Of a stretch of 64,000 nucleotides of DNA, positions 50,836 through 60,920 are shown piece after piece. The stretch covers positions 1 through 64,000 of the forward strand of contig DASPIR010000009.1 of assembly GCA_035628995.1 (NCBI GenBank), given 5' to 3'. The position numbers and the translations under genes are program-made. The DNA comes from Clostridia bacterium. Lineage in GTDB: Bacteria > Bacillota > Clostridia > Lutisporales > Lutisporaceae. The notes beneath the pieces were generated by a model. That model saw only the letters and a program-made list of their open reading frames with translations, was not told the DNA's origin and did not search any database. Positions within the stretch are counted from its first letter, which is position 1. Each line of letters opens with the position of its first letter.

Positions 50836-51688
50836 TTATTAAAACCGCCAGCAATACAGATAGGACAGCTATCACAGCGTTTAACGCATGTGTGAGTCTT
50901 CTCCCTGCAAAGCTGAAGCGGCATATAGTATCCAAGCTGTCGCATAAACTGCCACAGTCTGCAATGCTGCCATCAAGGCAGCTATTTACCATATCATACA
51001 AACCTTGTGGAAAATTGCACTTTTTTAATCGTTTAAGCACCATCGGAAGCTTCTCAGTCTCGGGATTGATGTCCTTATTCAGCAGCATGGATATTAATAG
51101 TATAATAATCGCAAAAACCTGATAGGATAAGTCCGCTGTCCTGCTGCCGGCATTCCAATTGCTTCTGTCATACATGGGAGTATATTCCTTCACTCTGTCA
51201 CCAATTGGGGTGATGCTTCCCAAATCAATAAGTCTTATAAGCCTATTACTTTTATCAATCATTATATTTTCATATTTGAGGTCAGTATATACATACCCTT
51301 GTTCATTAATACCCTTTAACACATCTGCCATGATTCTGACAATATCCAGCTTGCTGCCGAAAGGCAGTTTTTCTTTCGAGATGGCATCCCTCAGTGTATA
51401 ACCCTCAATGTATTCCATGATGAAAAAATGATAAAGCTTATTGTTCTTTTCACAGTCATCAAGCTCATATACTTTTGGAGCAAAGCACATGCGGTCGAAT
51501 TTGTTCAGGTTGGCGTATTCCTTTGTTATGCTGACTAAATCCTGACTGATTTTCATTGCAAAGCTTTTTCCATCATCGTCAGCCACCAGATAAATCTCAC
51601 CTATTCCGCCAGCACCAAGCTTTCTTAAAGTAGTGTAGGTCTTTCCGCTCCATCGGCCCTTGACTCTGTCATATTCATTGCTATACAT
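50819..51688 (-). CDS. Membrane-anchored serine/threonine protein kinase
   Basis: The 289-residue protein has a kinase domain: glycine loop LGAGGIGEIYLV (residue about 24), ATP lysine in FAMKIS (about 46), catalytic VYTDLKYENIMID (D-L-K-x-x-N, about 136; the usual H-R is Y-T) and IDLGS in place of DFG. A single C-terminal helix (ALNAVIAVLSVLLAVLI) would anchor it in the membrane. It overlaps the upstream vWA gene by 8 nt and follows spoIIE, an arrangement conserved in Clostridia; a role in sporulation signalling is an inference. Confidence 0.88.
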   Translation of the reverse strand: MYSNEYDRVKGRWSGKTYTTLRKLGAGGIGEIYLVADDDGKSFAMKISQDLVSITKEYANLNKFDRMCFAPKVYELDDCEKNNKLYHFFIMEYIEGYTLRDAISKEKLPFGSKLDIVRIMADVLKGINEQGYVYTDLKYENIMIDKSNRLIRLIDLGSITPIGDRVKEYTPMYDRSNWNAGSRTADLSYQVFAIIILLISMLLNKDINPETEKLPMVLKRLKKCNFPQGLYDMVNSCLDGSIADCGSLCDSLDTICRFSFAGRRLTHALNAVIAVLSVLLAVLIRTVFA

Positions 51689-52430
51689 AATACTTCAAGG
51701 CTTCGTGCTCCTCTGATATAACTGCTCCATTCACTTCATAATACTGATACATAAGCTCACAGGCCTTGAGTATAGCTGGTCCTGTAGGTGTGCCGCCTCC
51801 TGAGCTTATAAGCTCAAGCTTCTGCCTAAGTATGCTTATGTCACTGGTAAAACCGCAGATAATACTGCACATCCCGGCGTCCTCTCCTGGATAGGTTATG
51901 ACAGCAATACTGCTGCTGCCTTTTCTTCCCTGCAAGCTCTCCAGAAGCTCAACCACACTCCTTCTTGCAATTGAAAGCTTCTCTCTCATACTTCCGCTGG
52001 TATCAAGCACAACAATGCACTTAAGGTTGATATTCTCTCCATACTTTTCAATAAAGTCTACGATCTTAAGCCTTGATTTGGGCTCCAGGTTCTCGATTTC
52101 CTCTCCCATCATGGCTTTAAGCTGTCTGCTAACTATCTGCTCAATTGTCCTTTGGGCGGTTCTGTGGGTGAGGTTCTGTATAGTCCTGCTCAAATCCTCT
52201 ATATGGGAATACTCGCATAGCCCGCCTCCTGCCTTTGCTATTTCCTCAACCTCTTCAATATCCTTTTCATCACTGCTGCCTCTAAAGTTAATAACACCGA
52301 TGGTGCTTAAGGTAATGCCGGCACTGTATGCCCTCTTTGCTGCATCAATAGGACTGATACCCACATTGGACCTGCCATCTGTGACAACTATTATCTGCTT
52401 TATTTCTCCACTCTCGATAAGTATAGCCAT
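51681..52430 (-). CDS. von Willebrand factor type A domain protein
   Basis: The 249-residue protein has a vWA domain with the MIDAS start CIVVLDTSGSM (residue about 143), followed by a GGGTPTG loop near 215 that fits the third MIDAS element. The N-terminal part carries VVTDGRSNVG and a mostly alpha/beta fold that may be a second, partial vWA domain. Such cytoplasmic proteins bind partners by metal ions. It is translationally coupled to the kinase gene by an 8-nt overlap; ATG follows GGGAGG. Confidence 0.85.
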   Translation of the reverse strand: MAILIESGEIKQIIVVTDGRSNVGISPIDAAKRAYSAGITLSTIGVINFRGSSDEKDIEEVEEIAKAGGGLCEYSHIEDLSRTIQNLTHRTAQRTIEQIVSRQLKAMMGEEIENLEPKSRLKIVDFIEKYGENINLKCIVVLDTSGSMREKLSIARRSVVELLESLQGRKGSSSIAVITYPGEDAGMCSIICGFTSDISILRQKLELISSGGGTPTGPAILKACELMYQYYEVNGAVISEEHEALKYYV

Positions 52431-52525
52431 AAAAAAACCTCCCTACTTGGTAACTGTGTGAAACTTACTTTATAAGTCCTTACATAATATTTTCCAAAAA
52501 ATAAGGTTGTTATTCAACATATAGC

Positions 52526-54910
52526 TTACATAGTCTCCCATACCTTTGCGGCCATCACTGTCATATCATCCGGAGCCACCCCGCCGTTTGCCTCCAGACA
52601 GCTTTGGACTATATCCTCTGCCATTTTCTGCGGATTCCTTGTACTCATGTTCATTATCATCTCTGCCAGCCATTTCTCCTTATCCACAATTTCCTTGTTG
52701 CAGTCTAGAACACCGTCGCTAACCATGATCACAAAGTCACCGTCTGTAAGTTTTTTCTTCACAAGCTCCACATCGATATGGCTGAGTATACCGACAGGCA
52801 GAGTGCTATTTCTTATGACCTGAACTTCATCCTCATGTTTTATAAAGGCGGATACGGCACCTACCTTTACAAATTCAACCTCTCCTGTATACTGGTTAAT
52901 CACTGTCATATCGACTGTTGAATAGGTTTCCTCATTGGATTTTAACAGCATCATCGAATTTATAGCCTTTAAGGCTACATCCTTGTCAAAACCGGCATAT
53001 AAGAACTTTTCCAGCAGGGTTATGGTAGTATTGCTTTCCAATGCGGCTTTTGGCCCGGTACCCATGCCATCGCTCAGAGCCAGCATGAATTTTCCGTCCT
53101 TCAGCTCTATAAAGGAATAATTGTCCCCGGAAACAGTGCCCGATTTGTTCATCCTTGCAATGCCTGTAGCAATTTGATACCTATGAGCCTCTTTCAGCTT
53201 TATGCTGCATATGCTTTCATGGATCAAATCGCAGGCCATTTCCTTCTTATTGAACTTCTTTCCCGTTATTTTGTTTACAATCGGTATGATGCTCTTCATA
53301 CATTCACGCTTTCCGCCACAGCTGCTCATTCTTATATCGACATCCAGGGAACTTCCTGCTTTAACTACTATTACGTCCTTCACACGCACCGCCTCATTAT
53401 CCAGCCCTACCATTATAAGCTCCTCCATATCCCTGTCAAAGTCCACATCCATGTCTATCCTTAAAGCCAGATCAGACACCACAGCGGATACCTCCTTTAG
53501 CTGATCGCTTACAAGCAACCTGCTTTCATTCATTTTTTTTCTCCAGCCGAGTCCATTCCTATATATATCATAATAATACCTCAGCCCTTCGATTATCTCC
53601 TCAGGCTTCAGGCAGCGCTCCTTGAAGCTCTTAACGCCGTCATTTCTCTTGGGGTCTCCCCCGTTTTCTATCATGGTGAGCATATTGAAAAGGTACTGGT
53701 AGCTCTTGTAGAAGTCCCTCTTCCAGCAGCTGTTGCTCATTCCACATCCAGAGCAGACCTTTCCGACTACTTGGTCTATTATCTGTGCTGCATCATTCTG
53801 GGAGAAGTAATTGCCATCCGGTGCTGCATCCTTCATTGTCTCAGCAAGGGATTTATATACTCCCGAAAGCTCAGAAAGCCTTTCTATGGTATGCTCCTTC
53901 ACTCGCATATTGTAGGACCTTTCCTTGAGATACTCTCCAGCAATGATCGTCTTATAGCCAGACAGTCTTTTCATCAAGCTTGCAGGCAGACAAGCAAAAA
54001 TTACAGAAGCAGCAAATATCTCATAAAATCTTATCAGCACCTCTGTCGAGCCATTTATGTAGAAGGTCATAAGAGCATTGCTGATTATGAATCCCATAGG
54101 GCAGCCAAACCGGCCAAGATTCTTCAATAATCCGCACATCAAGCCGCAAAGGCCATAGACACCTATGGCAGAAGGGAGAATCGAGCCAGATAAGGCTTGC
54201 ACTATTCCCATTATGATTCCAACTGCAGCACCTATGCCCGTATTGCCAAGATGGGCGAAAACCATGATTATAAAAATAATGAGTATATTTTTTATTGAAA
54301 GGCCCGCTACATAGAACTCCGCTCCGACAAAGCAGAATGCTGCCATAACAGTAACAGCTACCACCTCCTCCGAGGAAAGCAGCCTTCTGTTCTTATAGTT
54401 CTTTATAATAGGTATTGAACAGTCATAAATATATATGAGTGTTACAATCAAAAGTGATTCTATAATGACCATTATGAGATCATAAAGGTAGTAATTCTGG
54501 ACATAAAAAATAAAATAGCCTGCCGCAAAGTTAGCTAAAGCTGCTACTGCAGCAACCATCAATTTTTTATCAGCTTTGATCTTATGTGCAGCTACATACA
54601 AAATAATGAACACTAGTGCAGAAAAAAGATATTTCAGCAGTATTGTCTTCTCCCCAACACTTAGTACACCAAGCAGTATGCTTGTCCCTACAATAAAGAC
54701 ATTCAAATCCTGAAGCATTGCCGCTGCCAGAAAAGCCATACAAAAGGGATTTAGAAAGTCCAATATGACTGCTCTGCCCAGAAGCAGCCCCAAAATGCCC
54801 AATATCACATACAGCTTGAAATTACTGTTCATAAAAAGATCAATAGTGTGCTTTAACTTTCCACGTTTGCTTGTAACGCTATGATTTGAAATTGTTGCCA
54901 ATCCTGCCAC
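52526..54910 (-). CDS. spoIIE: Stage II sporulation protein E, membrane PP2C phosphatase
   Basis: The 794-residue protein has about ten transmembrane helices in residues 25-310, a central region, and a C-terminal PP2C phosphatase domain with SDGMGTGPKAALES (about 617) and VIMVSDGVLD. SpoIIE dephosphorylates SpoIIAA at the polar septum and so activates sigma F in the forespore. The start is a GTG at 54910 behind AGGCGG (weak). It shows that this organism makes endospores. Confidence 0.96.
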   Translation of the reverse strand: MAGLATISNHSVTSKRGKLKHTIDLFMNSNFKLYVILGILGLLLGRAVILDFLNPFCMAFLAAAMLQDLNVFIVGTSILLGVLSVGEKTILLKYLFSALVFIILYVAAHKIKADKKLMVAAVAALANFAAGYFIFYVQNYYLYDLIMVIIESLLIVTLIYIYDCSIPIIKNYKNRRLLSSEEVVAVTVMAAFCFVGAEFYVAGLSIKNILIIFIIMVFAHLGNTGIGAAVGIIMGIVQALSGSILPSAIGVYGLCGLMCGLLKNLGRFGCPMGFIISNALMTFYINGSTEVLIRFYEIFAASVIFACLPASLMKRLSGYKTIIAGEYLKERSYNMRVKEHTIERLSELSGVYKSLAETMKDAAPDGNYFSQNDAAQIIDQVVGKVCSGCGMSNSCWKRDFYKSYQYLFNMLTMIENGGDPKRNDGVKSFKERCLKPEEIIEGLRYYYDIYRNGLGWRKKMNESRLLVSDQLKEVSAVVSDLALRIDMDVDFDRDMEELIMVGLDNEAVRVKDVIVVKAGSSLDVDIRMSSCGGKRECMKSIIPIVNKITGKKFNKKEMACDLIHESICSIKLKEAHRYQIATGIARMNKSGTVSGDNYSFIELKDGKFMLALSDGMGTGPKAALESNTTITLLEKFLYAGFDKDVALKAINSMMLLKSNEETYSTVDMTVINQYTGEVEFVKVGAVSAFIKHEDEVQVIRNSTLPVGILSHIDVELVKKKLTDGDFVIMVSDGVLDCNKEIVDKEKWLAEMIMNMSTRNPQKMAEDIVQSCLEANGGVAPDDMTVMAAKVWETM

Positions 54911-55177
54911 CGCCTAATACTTTATTGTTTTTTATATGCATTGCCGTTAGTGCTTGTACACTCATAAAACTCCAGTATAAAATTATCGTATATGAATTCT
55001 AACACAAGGAATTAGAATAATTTGTCAGGTTTGGTGGCTGAAACCGGAAAACTTTTAGACAGTGGGGAGGGTTTTTTGACATATGAAGTGTTGTATGTGC
55101 AAGATAAGACAAATCAATGCCTCAGGTGCAATAATCCGTAGTCAGTAATTGGCGCTCTAAGAATTACGGCAAAAAAT
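54911..55177. other. Intergenic region upstream of spoIIE
   Basis: It should hold the spoIIE promoter, which in relatives is controlled by Spo0A. I could not identify a convincing 0A box (TGNCGAA) here. No gene or repeat was seen. Confidence 0.35.
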
Positions 55178-55206
55178 AAAAAAACCCAGATTTCTCTGAG
55201 TTTTTT
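55178..55206 (-). terminator. Terminator of the RCC1-repeat gene
   Basis: A near-perfect stem, AAAAAACCCAGA with CTCTGAGTTTTTT, followed by T-rich sequence on the minus strand. It lies 5 nt after the stop. Confidence 0.82.
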
Positions 55207-55210
55207 CACA

Positions 55211-56689
55211 CTATTTTAGCACGTTTGCATTGATGGATAATATCTTCTTGGGGAGAAATACATCCTTCTGAGTTCCATCTCCTACCAAGGCATTGCCATT
55301 AAACCCCCAGGACCATAAATCCCCATTTGTCGTAATTACAGCAGTTGTTTCACCCCATACAAATATTTTTTCTGCCCCATCAATCACTTTTTTAGGAGTA
55401 GCTACAAAGTCCGGATATAAGTCAGAACCTGTCTGGCCTAATGAATTAGACCCCCAGGCAAACACTTCTCCTCTTTTATTGACAGCTATTGTATGATCTC
55501 TGCCTGCAGCTGCCTGTACCACATCCTCCATTACCTTTCTAGGCACAAACCCTTCTATAAACACGTTAAAAAATCTATTGTCACCAATTTCCTCCAATGT
55601 TATGTTACCAATACTACCCCATTCCCATAACTCACCGTTGTTTTTTATAGCCTTAGTAAGGCCTTCCGATATCGACAATTGAACAACATCATCCATAATC
55701 TTCACAGGTTTTGATATTTCAATCGGTATTATGACATGATCATCAATTCCATTTACCTTTTTAAATCCGGCGCCTATCTGTCCTGCATTATTGCGGCCCC
55801 AACCCCACAACTCACCGTTAGTCTTAATGACAAAAGTATGATCCTTTTCAAAGTAGGCATTTTTCACTTCATCAATTACCTTCTTTGGCTTAAGAACATC
55901 CATTTTCGTCCCATCACCTATGCGGCTATGCTCATTTACTCCCCAACCCCATAATTCCCCATTGCCTTTTATAACCATTACATGTTCTATACTTGAAAAT
56001 ACATCATTAACTCCATCCATCACCTTTATGGGTTCCTTGACAATTTCACCCCTGCCGACGGCAATAATCCCATTTTTATTATTCCCCCAGCCCCACAATT
56101 CGCCCTTGTCATTAATTGCATAGGTACGTCTTATATCTGGATATACCTTTGTTACGTTGTCCATTATCTTTTTGGGTTTAGGAACGGATTCTAATGTACC
56201 ATCACCTACTTGACCATTGTAATTTGCTCCCCAGCCCCATAGCTCATTTTTATCATTTATAACCATGACATACCATAAACCAATATAGAAACCCTTAACT
56301 CCATCCATTTGCTTTACAGGTTTTTTTGTATGCATTTCCCTTCTGGCTCCAATATCTCCCCAACCCCACAGCTCACCATTATTCTTCAAGACATATGTAG
56401 AATCAGTAGATACTTTCGCTGTAGCGACTCCATCCATTATCTTCTTGGGTTTGGTTATAACATTATAATCAGTTCCATCTCCAATCTGACCATATAGATT
56501 ATCTCCCCAGCCCCACAGCTCCCCGTTCTCCAGAACTACCATCCTGTGCTCGCCACCGATAGCCACTTGTTTAATTTTACTGGACAAAACCGTAGCAGCA
56601 TTAGCGCTTGTATCCATAGCTTCAGTATTCATCACAAGCAGTATCATCATAATCAGTAAAGAAATGTACCTTTTTATTCTCATATGCAT
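55211..56689 (-). CDS. Secreted RCC1-repeat beta-propeller protein
   Basis: The 492-residue protein has a signal peptide (MRIKRYISLLIMMILLVMNT, then TEAMDTSANA) and about eight repeats of the RCC1 type, each with a core close to GELWGWGDNLYGQIGDG (for example at residues about 56, 155, 244, 292 and 416). Seven to eight such repeats close a beta-propeller used for protein binding. It should be exported. The ATG at 56689 follows GGAGGAG. The binding partner is unknown; its stand-alone position between spoIIE and a tRNA remnant gives no hint. Confidence 0.9.
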   Translation of the reverse strand: MHMRIKRYISLLIMMILLVMNTEAMDTSANAATVLSSKIKQVAIGGEHRMVVLENGELWGWGDNLYGQIGDGTDYNVITKPKKIMDGVATAKVSTDSTYVLKNNGELWGWGDIGARREMHTKKPVKQMDGVKGFYIGLWYVMVINDKNELWGWGANYNGQVGDGTLESVPKPKKIMDNVTKVYPDIRRTYAINDKGELWGWGNNKNGIIAVGRGEIVKEPIKVMDGVNDVFSSIEHVMVIKGNGELWGWGVNEHSRIGDGTKMDVLKPKKVIDEVKNAYFEKDHTFVIKTNGELWGWGRNNAGQIGAGFKKVNGIDDHVIIPIEISKPVKIMDDVVQLSISEGLTKAIKNNGELWEWGSIGNITLEEIGDNRFFNVFIEGFVPRKVMEDVVQAAAGRDHTIAVNKRGEVFAWGSNSLGQTGSDLYPDFVATPKKVIDGAEKIFVWGETTAVITTNGDLWSWGFNGNALVGDGTQKDVFLPKKILSINANVLK

Positions 56690-56835
56690 TTTCTCTCCTC
56701 CTAATATACAAAAACTACAAAATATCGGATTCTTTTCAGGAATATTTTTTTATAGCAGTAATATTTTCTACATTATGAGACAAATTTCCTCTAAACAAAG
56801 ATTTTCTATATTTCTTTTACAGCAAAAACTAAAAA
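56690..56835. other. Intergenic region upstream of the RCC1-repeat gene
   Basis: AT-rich spacer with no gene; it should contain the promoter of the RCC1-repeat gene, but no clear boxes were found. Confidence 0.35.
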
Positions 56836-56855
56836 ACTCAGACCTAAGTCTGAGT
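56836..56855 (-). terminator. Terminator of the tRNA remnant
   Basis: A perfect 8-bp stem, ACTCAGAC/GTCTGAGT, around CTAA, followed on the minus strand by TTTTTTAGTTTTTG. It stands 14 nt behind the CCA end of the tRNA remnant, as in an intact tRNA gene. Confidence 0.8.
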
Positions 56856-56868
56856 GTTATAAACAATA

Positions 56869-56914
56869 TGGTAGCGGCGGGGAGATTTGAACTCTCGACC
56901 TGTCGGGTATGAGG
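56869..56914 (-). pseudogene. 3' half of a tRNA-Met gene (truncated)
   Basis: On the minus strand the sequence reads from an anticodon loop CTCATAC through CCGACAGG, a T arm (GAGAGTTCAAATCTC) and CCGCCGCTACCA at the end. The 5' side of the anticodon stem, the D arm and the 5' acceptor strand are absent or do not pair. The complete 3' half with CCA and a terminator fits a copy left by an integrating element. Anticodon CAT indicates tRNA-Met. Confidence 0.7.
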
Positions 56915-57134
56915 TGAACACTGCGCTTTAAGCCAGCTGTGGAACTTGTTTTTTCCTTTCCTTATGCCATGCAACAAAGTTACTATAATTCATCTCATAT
57001 TATTCCCGCTTTTTCTAATTCAGTAACTGTCTCTCTGAAATAAACATATAACACCTTATCCGCTATTCTTGCTTTGGGGGTTTGCTAGTAATGAGAGCAG
57101 ATTAAACTATATAATTCTCTAGTAGACAAAAGTC
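56915..57134. other. Left edge of the restriction-modification island
   Basis: No gene or integrase was seen between the tRNA remnant and the end of the gene at 57135. The border of the inserted DNA should lie at about 56914. Confidence 0.4.
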
Positions 57135-57899
57135 TTATTTTTTTATCTTGGATCCTGACGGTGATTGAATTTCAGTTATCTTTATTGAATGTGTTTTGCA
57201 ATAATACTCTAAAAAGTCTCTTGCCAATGATTCTTCACCAGTACCTGTCTTTATCAACGCTGCCTGTTTAAGAATCTGTGCTGCTTGTTCATCTTCGAAG
57301 TAGCGAAATAGACCACTACTCCAGCGGCACTCTGGAGTGTTTTCGTTAGAATAATAATCCCAAAACATTAGTTCATTAGTTTCGCTTCTTGTAAAGTTAA
57401 GCTTATATTTTGAATTGCAAGCCACATAGCCCTCGCTTTCGTTGCTATATGTATCAACTCCACCTTCATAATAATCATCAATTAGAAACAAGGCGAAAAT
57501 ACGGCGATTATATTCTGAATCATTAGGGGTTACAAGAGTTAGTACTGCAAGGCTACCTATCTCTGCATTCTTTATGGTGCGTGCTTCACCAGCTCTTATA
57601 CCATTATTATTGTATCCTGCTAACGCTTTCCAATCATTAAGCATAGAACTTTCGTAACAAACGGAACCTTCTTTTTTATAAATTTCCTGGAGCTCTTCAT
57701 ATGAGATCTTCTTTTTATAATATCGATTACAATCACATTGTGGTTGGCTACACCAGTCATATTTTGCTTTTCTGATATTATATTCTATTACATCTTTGGA
57801 ACAAACACCATTAAAACCATAGTTTGTGTTAGTTCTTCCCCCATTGCAGAAATTGCATTTAAATGCAACGTTTGTTTTGCTCACAATTACCACCGCCAA
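57135..57899 (-). CDS. Cysteine-rich protein of unknown function, fourth gene of the hsd operon
   Basis: The 254-residue protein starts at a TTG at 57899, or at a GTG at 57884; neither has a strong ribosome site. The first 60 residues carry zinc-ribbon-like cysteine pairs (KCNFCNGG and CSQPQCDC). The remaining domain is alpha/beta (SLAVLTLVTPNDSEYNRRIF, ALFLIDDYYEGG, CRWSSGLFRYFEDEQAAQIL). I do not recognise the family. It lies 15 nt after hsdR, so it is probably translated with it and may take part in defence. Confidence 0.6.
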   Translation of the reverse strand: MAVVIVSKTNVAFKCNFCNGGRTNTNYGFNGVCSKDVIEYNIRKAKYDWCSQPQCDCNRYYKKKISYEELQEIYKKEGSVCYESSMLNDWKALAGYNNNGIRAGEARTIKNAEIGSLAVLTLVTPNDSEYNRRIFALFLIDDYYEGGVDTYSNESEGYVACNSKYKLNFTRSETNELMFWDYYSNENTPECRWSSGLFRYFEDEQAAQILKQAALIKTGTGEESLARDFLEYYCKTHSIKITEIQSPSGSKIKK

Positions 57900-57914
57900 T
57901 CTCTTGCTTATACC

Positions 57915-60900
57915 CTATGAAGACTTCTTCCTCAACTTCCTATATACCTCAGGTAACATAAATTTTATAACCTCTGCCATAAATGCCTCATCTTTAAACA
58001 TTCTCACGAAAAACTCCTCGTTTTGTTCATATCGTAGTGCTGCAATATCCTTGAACTGCTGTTCAAATATTCTTTCAAAGGTTGATTGCGGGTTATTTTT
58101 AGCAAGATCCACTAACCGTTCATCTGACATAAAGTCCTGGGTTAATTGTGCTAGTACCTTGTCCATTTCAGAAAAGTTTGTACCAAACCGTTCATTAATT
58201 TTTTCAATTATAACCGACAGTGGTTCTTTCTTCTTATCCTTGCCACCAATGTTCCCCTTTGGTGCATAAAGTTCAGGATTTTCATATATAGTGATTTTAC
58301 CGTCAAAATCTTTTTCAAGTTTATATTTATCTAGTAACACCTTGTCATCAACGATTATCTTATCAAGCTTACCCTTTGGCATAAGTTTGAGCAAAAACTT
58401 AGCATAGACACTGAATTTTTGCATGTCTAAATCAAACATTCTGCACACCTGGGTAATAAACGCATAAAGTCGCACAAAGCGTGCAAGCCCTGTTTTTATC
58501 TCATCTTGATCTTTTGTATCCTTTGCTGCAAAACGGTCAAGCGCCGGTTGCAGTGAAGCAGCTAACTTGCCTAGGTCGGGCATTTCCTGCTGGGCTGTTT
58601 TATAATATATCTTTGCAAAAATTTCAATTTCGGACTGCTGCCACAAATGATATTCATCAAGTGTGTTTTTAATGCCATAAATAATATTAGGACTTGCTTC
58701 CTCTGATAAAATGGTCCCTTGATAATACGGCTCAAACGCCTCTTTTATCTCTTCTGCAGTATTTACAAAATCAAGTACAAAAGTATCCTCCTTACTTGGC
58801 ATCGTACGATTTAATCGTGATAAGGTCTGTACTGCTTTAACCCCTGATAGTTTCTTATCAACAAACATCGTGTGAAGCAATGGCTCGTCAAACCCAGTTT
58901 GATATTTTTCAGCGACAATAAGCATATTAAATTCATCAGAATTAAAATACTCCGGCAATTGCTTTTCTTTAATAATTTTTCCATCTGCAGTTTTGTTTAG
59001 CTTTTCCTCAGTATATTCCATTCCGTCATCGTTGACTACTCCGGAAAAGGCAACCAAAACATCCAAATCATCGTATTTTTTGTCTTTAATATATCGCCTA
59101 AACTCCTGTAAATACCTCACCGCATGTAATCGAGAAGAAGTAACCACCATCGCTTTCGCACTTCCGCCGATTTTGTTTTTAGTGATAGAACGAAAATGCT
59201 CAACCATTATAACGGTTTTCTGTGCGAGGTTGTGTGGATGAAGAGATTCAAATCTTCTTATTGCTGTCGCTCCTCTGCTGCTATCCAATTCAGGGTCATC
59301 TTCAACTTGTTTTATTATTTCAAAATAGTGATTATATGTAGTGTAATTCTTAAGGACATCAATAATAAAGTCTTCCTCAATAGCTTGCTGCATTGAGTAA
59401 TTATGAAATGCCTTAAACTTACCGTTCTCTTGCTTATCTCCAAACATTTGTAAGGTTTTATCTTTTGGAGTGGCTGTAAAAGCAAAGAAAGAGAGGTTCT
59501 TATGCTGACCATGTGCAGCAAGTTCATCAAGTAATTTATCCTCATCATCTTTTCTTGCAGTTTCATCGTCATTTTCCATTCTTGCATATTCTGCTAATAT
59601 GCTTTCGGTGTCCGCCAGTGCCTTTTTTAGCTTCTTTGCGGCTTCGCCCGTCTGCGAGGAATGAGCCTCATCAACAATTATTGCAAAATTGTTTTTACCA
59701 CCGACAATGTCTTTATAAATTACAGGGAACTTCTGCAACGTCGTTATAATAATTGCTTTCCCAGCGTTAATAGCATCTTTTAATTGTGCTGAATCCTTGT
59801 CTATCTTTTCAACCACTCCGAGCTTATGGTCGAATTGAAAAATTGTATCCTGCAGCTGATTATCAAGTACCTTTCGGTCTGTAATAACGATAACTGACTT
59901 AAATATCTTTTCGTTATTGTCATTATGAAGCCCTGAAAGACGATGAGCCAGCCATGCGATAGAATTGGATTTGCCGCTGCCTGCACTATGCTGTATTAGA
60001 TAATTCCTACCTGCACCATTTTCTCTTACATTTGAAAGCAGTTTACGAACAACATCTAGCTGATGGTATCGAGGGAAAATAATACTTTTCTTTTCAATTT
60101 TCTTCTCTGACTTGTCCTTTTTAGTTTTCTTTTCGAGATGTACAAACTTTTGAAGGATTTCCATCAAACGGTCTTTATATAAAGCATTTTCCCACAGATA
60201 AGCAACAGCGAAATTGTCTTCACGTGCAGGGTTGCCCGCTCCGCCAATATTACCTGCACCACCCAAGCCCTGATTAAAAGGTAGAAAATAGGTGTTGCCA
60301 CTTTCTAGCCGGGTGGTCATATACACTTCTTTAAGATCAACTGCAAAATGCACCAAAGTACGATTAGGAAAATCAAAAATCGTCTCTACCGGGCTTCGGT
60401 CATATTTGTACTGATCTATAGCATCGGATGCATCTTGTCCTGAAAATTGGTCTTTCAGTTCCAATGTAACAATCGGAATACCATTAATAAACAGCACCAT
60501 ATCAAGGGAGTTATTATTGCGGCTTGAATAATGTAATTGGCGAGTACAGGAAAGTATGTTTTGCTCATACAGCTTTAATGTCTGCTCGTTAAGACCTGTT
60601 TCAGGCTTAAAAAAAGCCAGATGAAACTTTATGCCCCGGTCTATAACACCTCTCCTTAGAGCATGTATTAAGCCAACTTGTCGCACTTCTTTACAAAATC
60701 GGTCTATAAACGCCTTATCACTTCCACTACCGTAAATAGTTTGATACTTATCCCATTCTTTTGGTTGAGTATTTCTGATAAAGGTCAAAAGCGTATGAGG
60801 TTCCAGTGCGAGTTCCTTATCATAAGAATTCACACCACCCTTAATATATCCACCCTCAGTGGTAAGATAATGCTCTATCGCCTCTTCAAGTTTTTTCTCC

Positions 60901-60920
60901 CTATGGTCAAAGTCAGACAT
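57915..60920 (-). CDS. hsdR: Type I restriction enzyme, R subunit (HsdR)
   Basis: The 1001-residue motor and nuclease subunit cuts unmodified DNA after ATP-driven translocation. The nuclease part carries PIVTLELKDQF (PD-(D/E)xK type, residue about 160). The helicase part has Walker A QHSAGSGKSNSIAW (about 310), DEAHSSQTGEAA (about 417), FAFTATPKD, and AEKYQTGFDEP (motif V/VI region). Its start lies directly after the hsdS stop and follows GGAGG. Full length and intact, so probably active. Confidence 0.95.
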   Translation of the reverse strand: MSDFDHREKKLEEAIEHYLTTEGGYIKGGVNSYDKELALEPHTLLTFIRNTQPKEWDKYQTIYGSGSDKAFIDRFCKEVRQVGLIHALRRGVIDRGIKFHLAFFKPETGLNEQTLKLYEQNILSCTRQLHYSSRNNNSLDMVLFINGIPIVTLELKDQFSGQDASDAIDQYKYDRSPVETIFDFPNRTLVHFAVDLKEVYMTTRLESGNTYFLPFNQGLGGAGNIGGAGNPAREDNFAVAYLWENALYKDRLMEILQKFVHLEKKTKKDKSEKKIEKKSIIFPRYHQLDVVRKLLSNVRENGAGRNYLIQHSAGSGKSNSIAWLAHRLSGLHNDNNEKIFKSVIVITDRKVLDNQLQDTIFQFDHKLGVVEKIDKDSAQLKDAINAGKAIIITTLQKFPVIYKDIVGGKNNFAIIVDEAHSSQTGEAAKKLKKALADTESILAEYARMENDDETARKDDEDKLLDELAAHGQHKNLSFFAFTATPKDKTLQMFGDKQENGKFKAFHNYSMQQAIEEDFIIDVLKNYTTYNHYFEIIKQVEDDPELDSSRGATAIRRFESLHPHNLAQKTVIMVEHFRSITKNKIGGSAKAMVVTSSRLHAVRYLQEFRRYIKDKKYDDLDVLVAFSGVVNDDGMEYTEEKLNKTADGKIIKEKQLPEYFNSDEFNMLIVAEKYQTGFDEPLLHTMFVDKKLSGVKAVQTLSRLNRTMPSKEDTFVLDFVNTAEEIKEAFEPYYQGTILSEEASPNIIYGIKNTLDEYHLWQQSEIEIFAKIYYKTAQQEMPDLGKLAASLQPALDRFAAKDTKDQDEIKTGLARFVRLYAFITQVCRMFDLDMQKFSVYAKFLLKLMPKGKLDKIIVDDKVLLDKYKLEKDFDGKITIYENPELYAPKGNIGGKDKKKEPLSVIIEKINERFGTNFSEMDKVLAQLTQDFMSDERLVDLAKNNPQSTFERIFEQQFKDIAALRYEQNEEFFVRMFKDEAFMAEVIKFMLPEVYRKLRKKSS

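Noticed and set aside
56869-56940. Intact tRNA gene
   Set aside because: The 5' acceptor strand, D arm and 5' side of the anticodon stem do not pair with the well-preserved 3' half.
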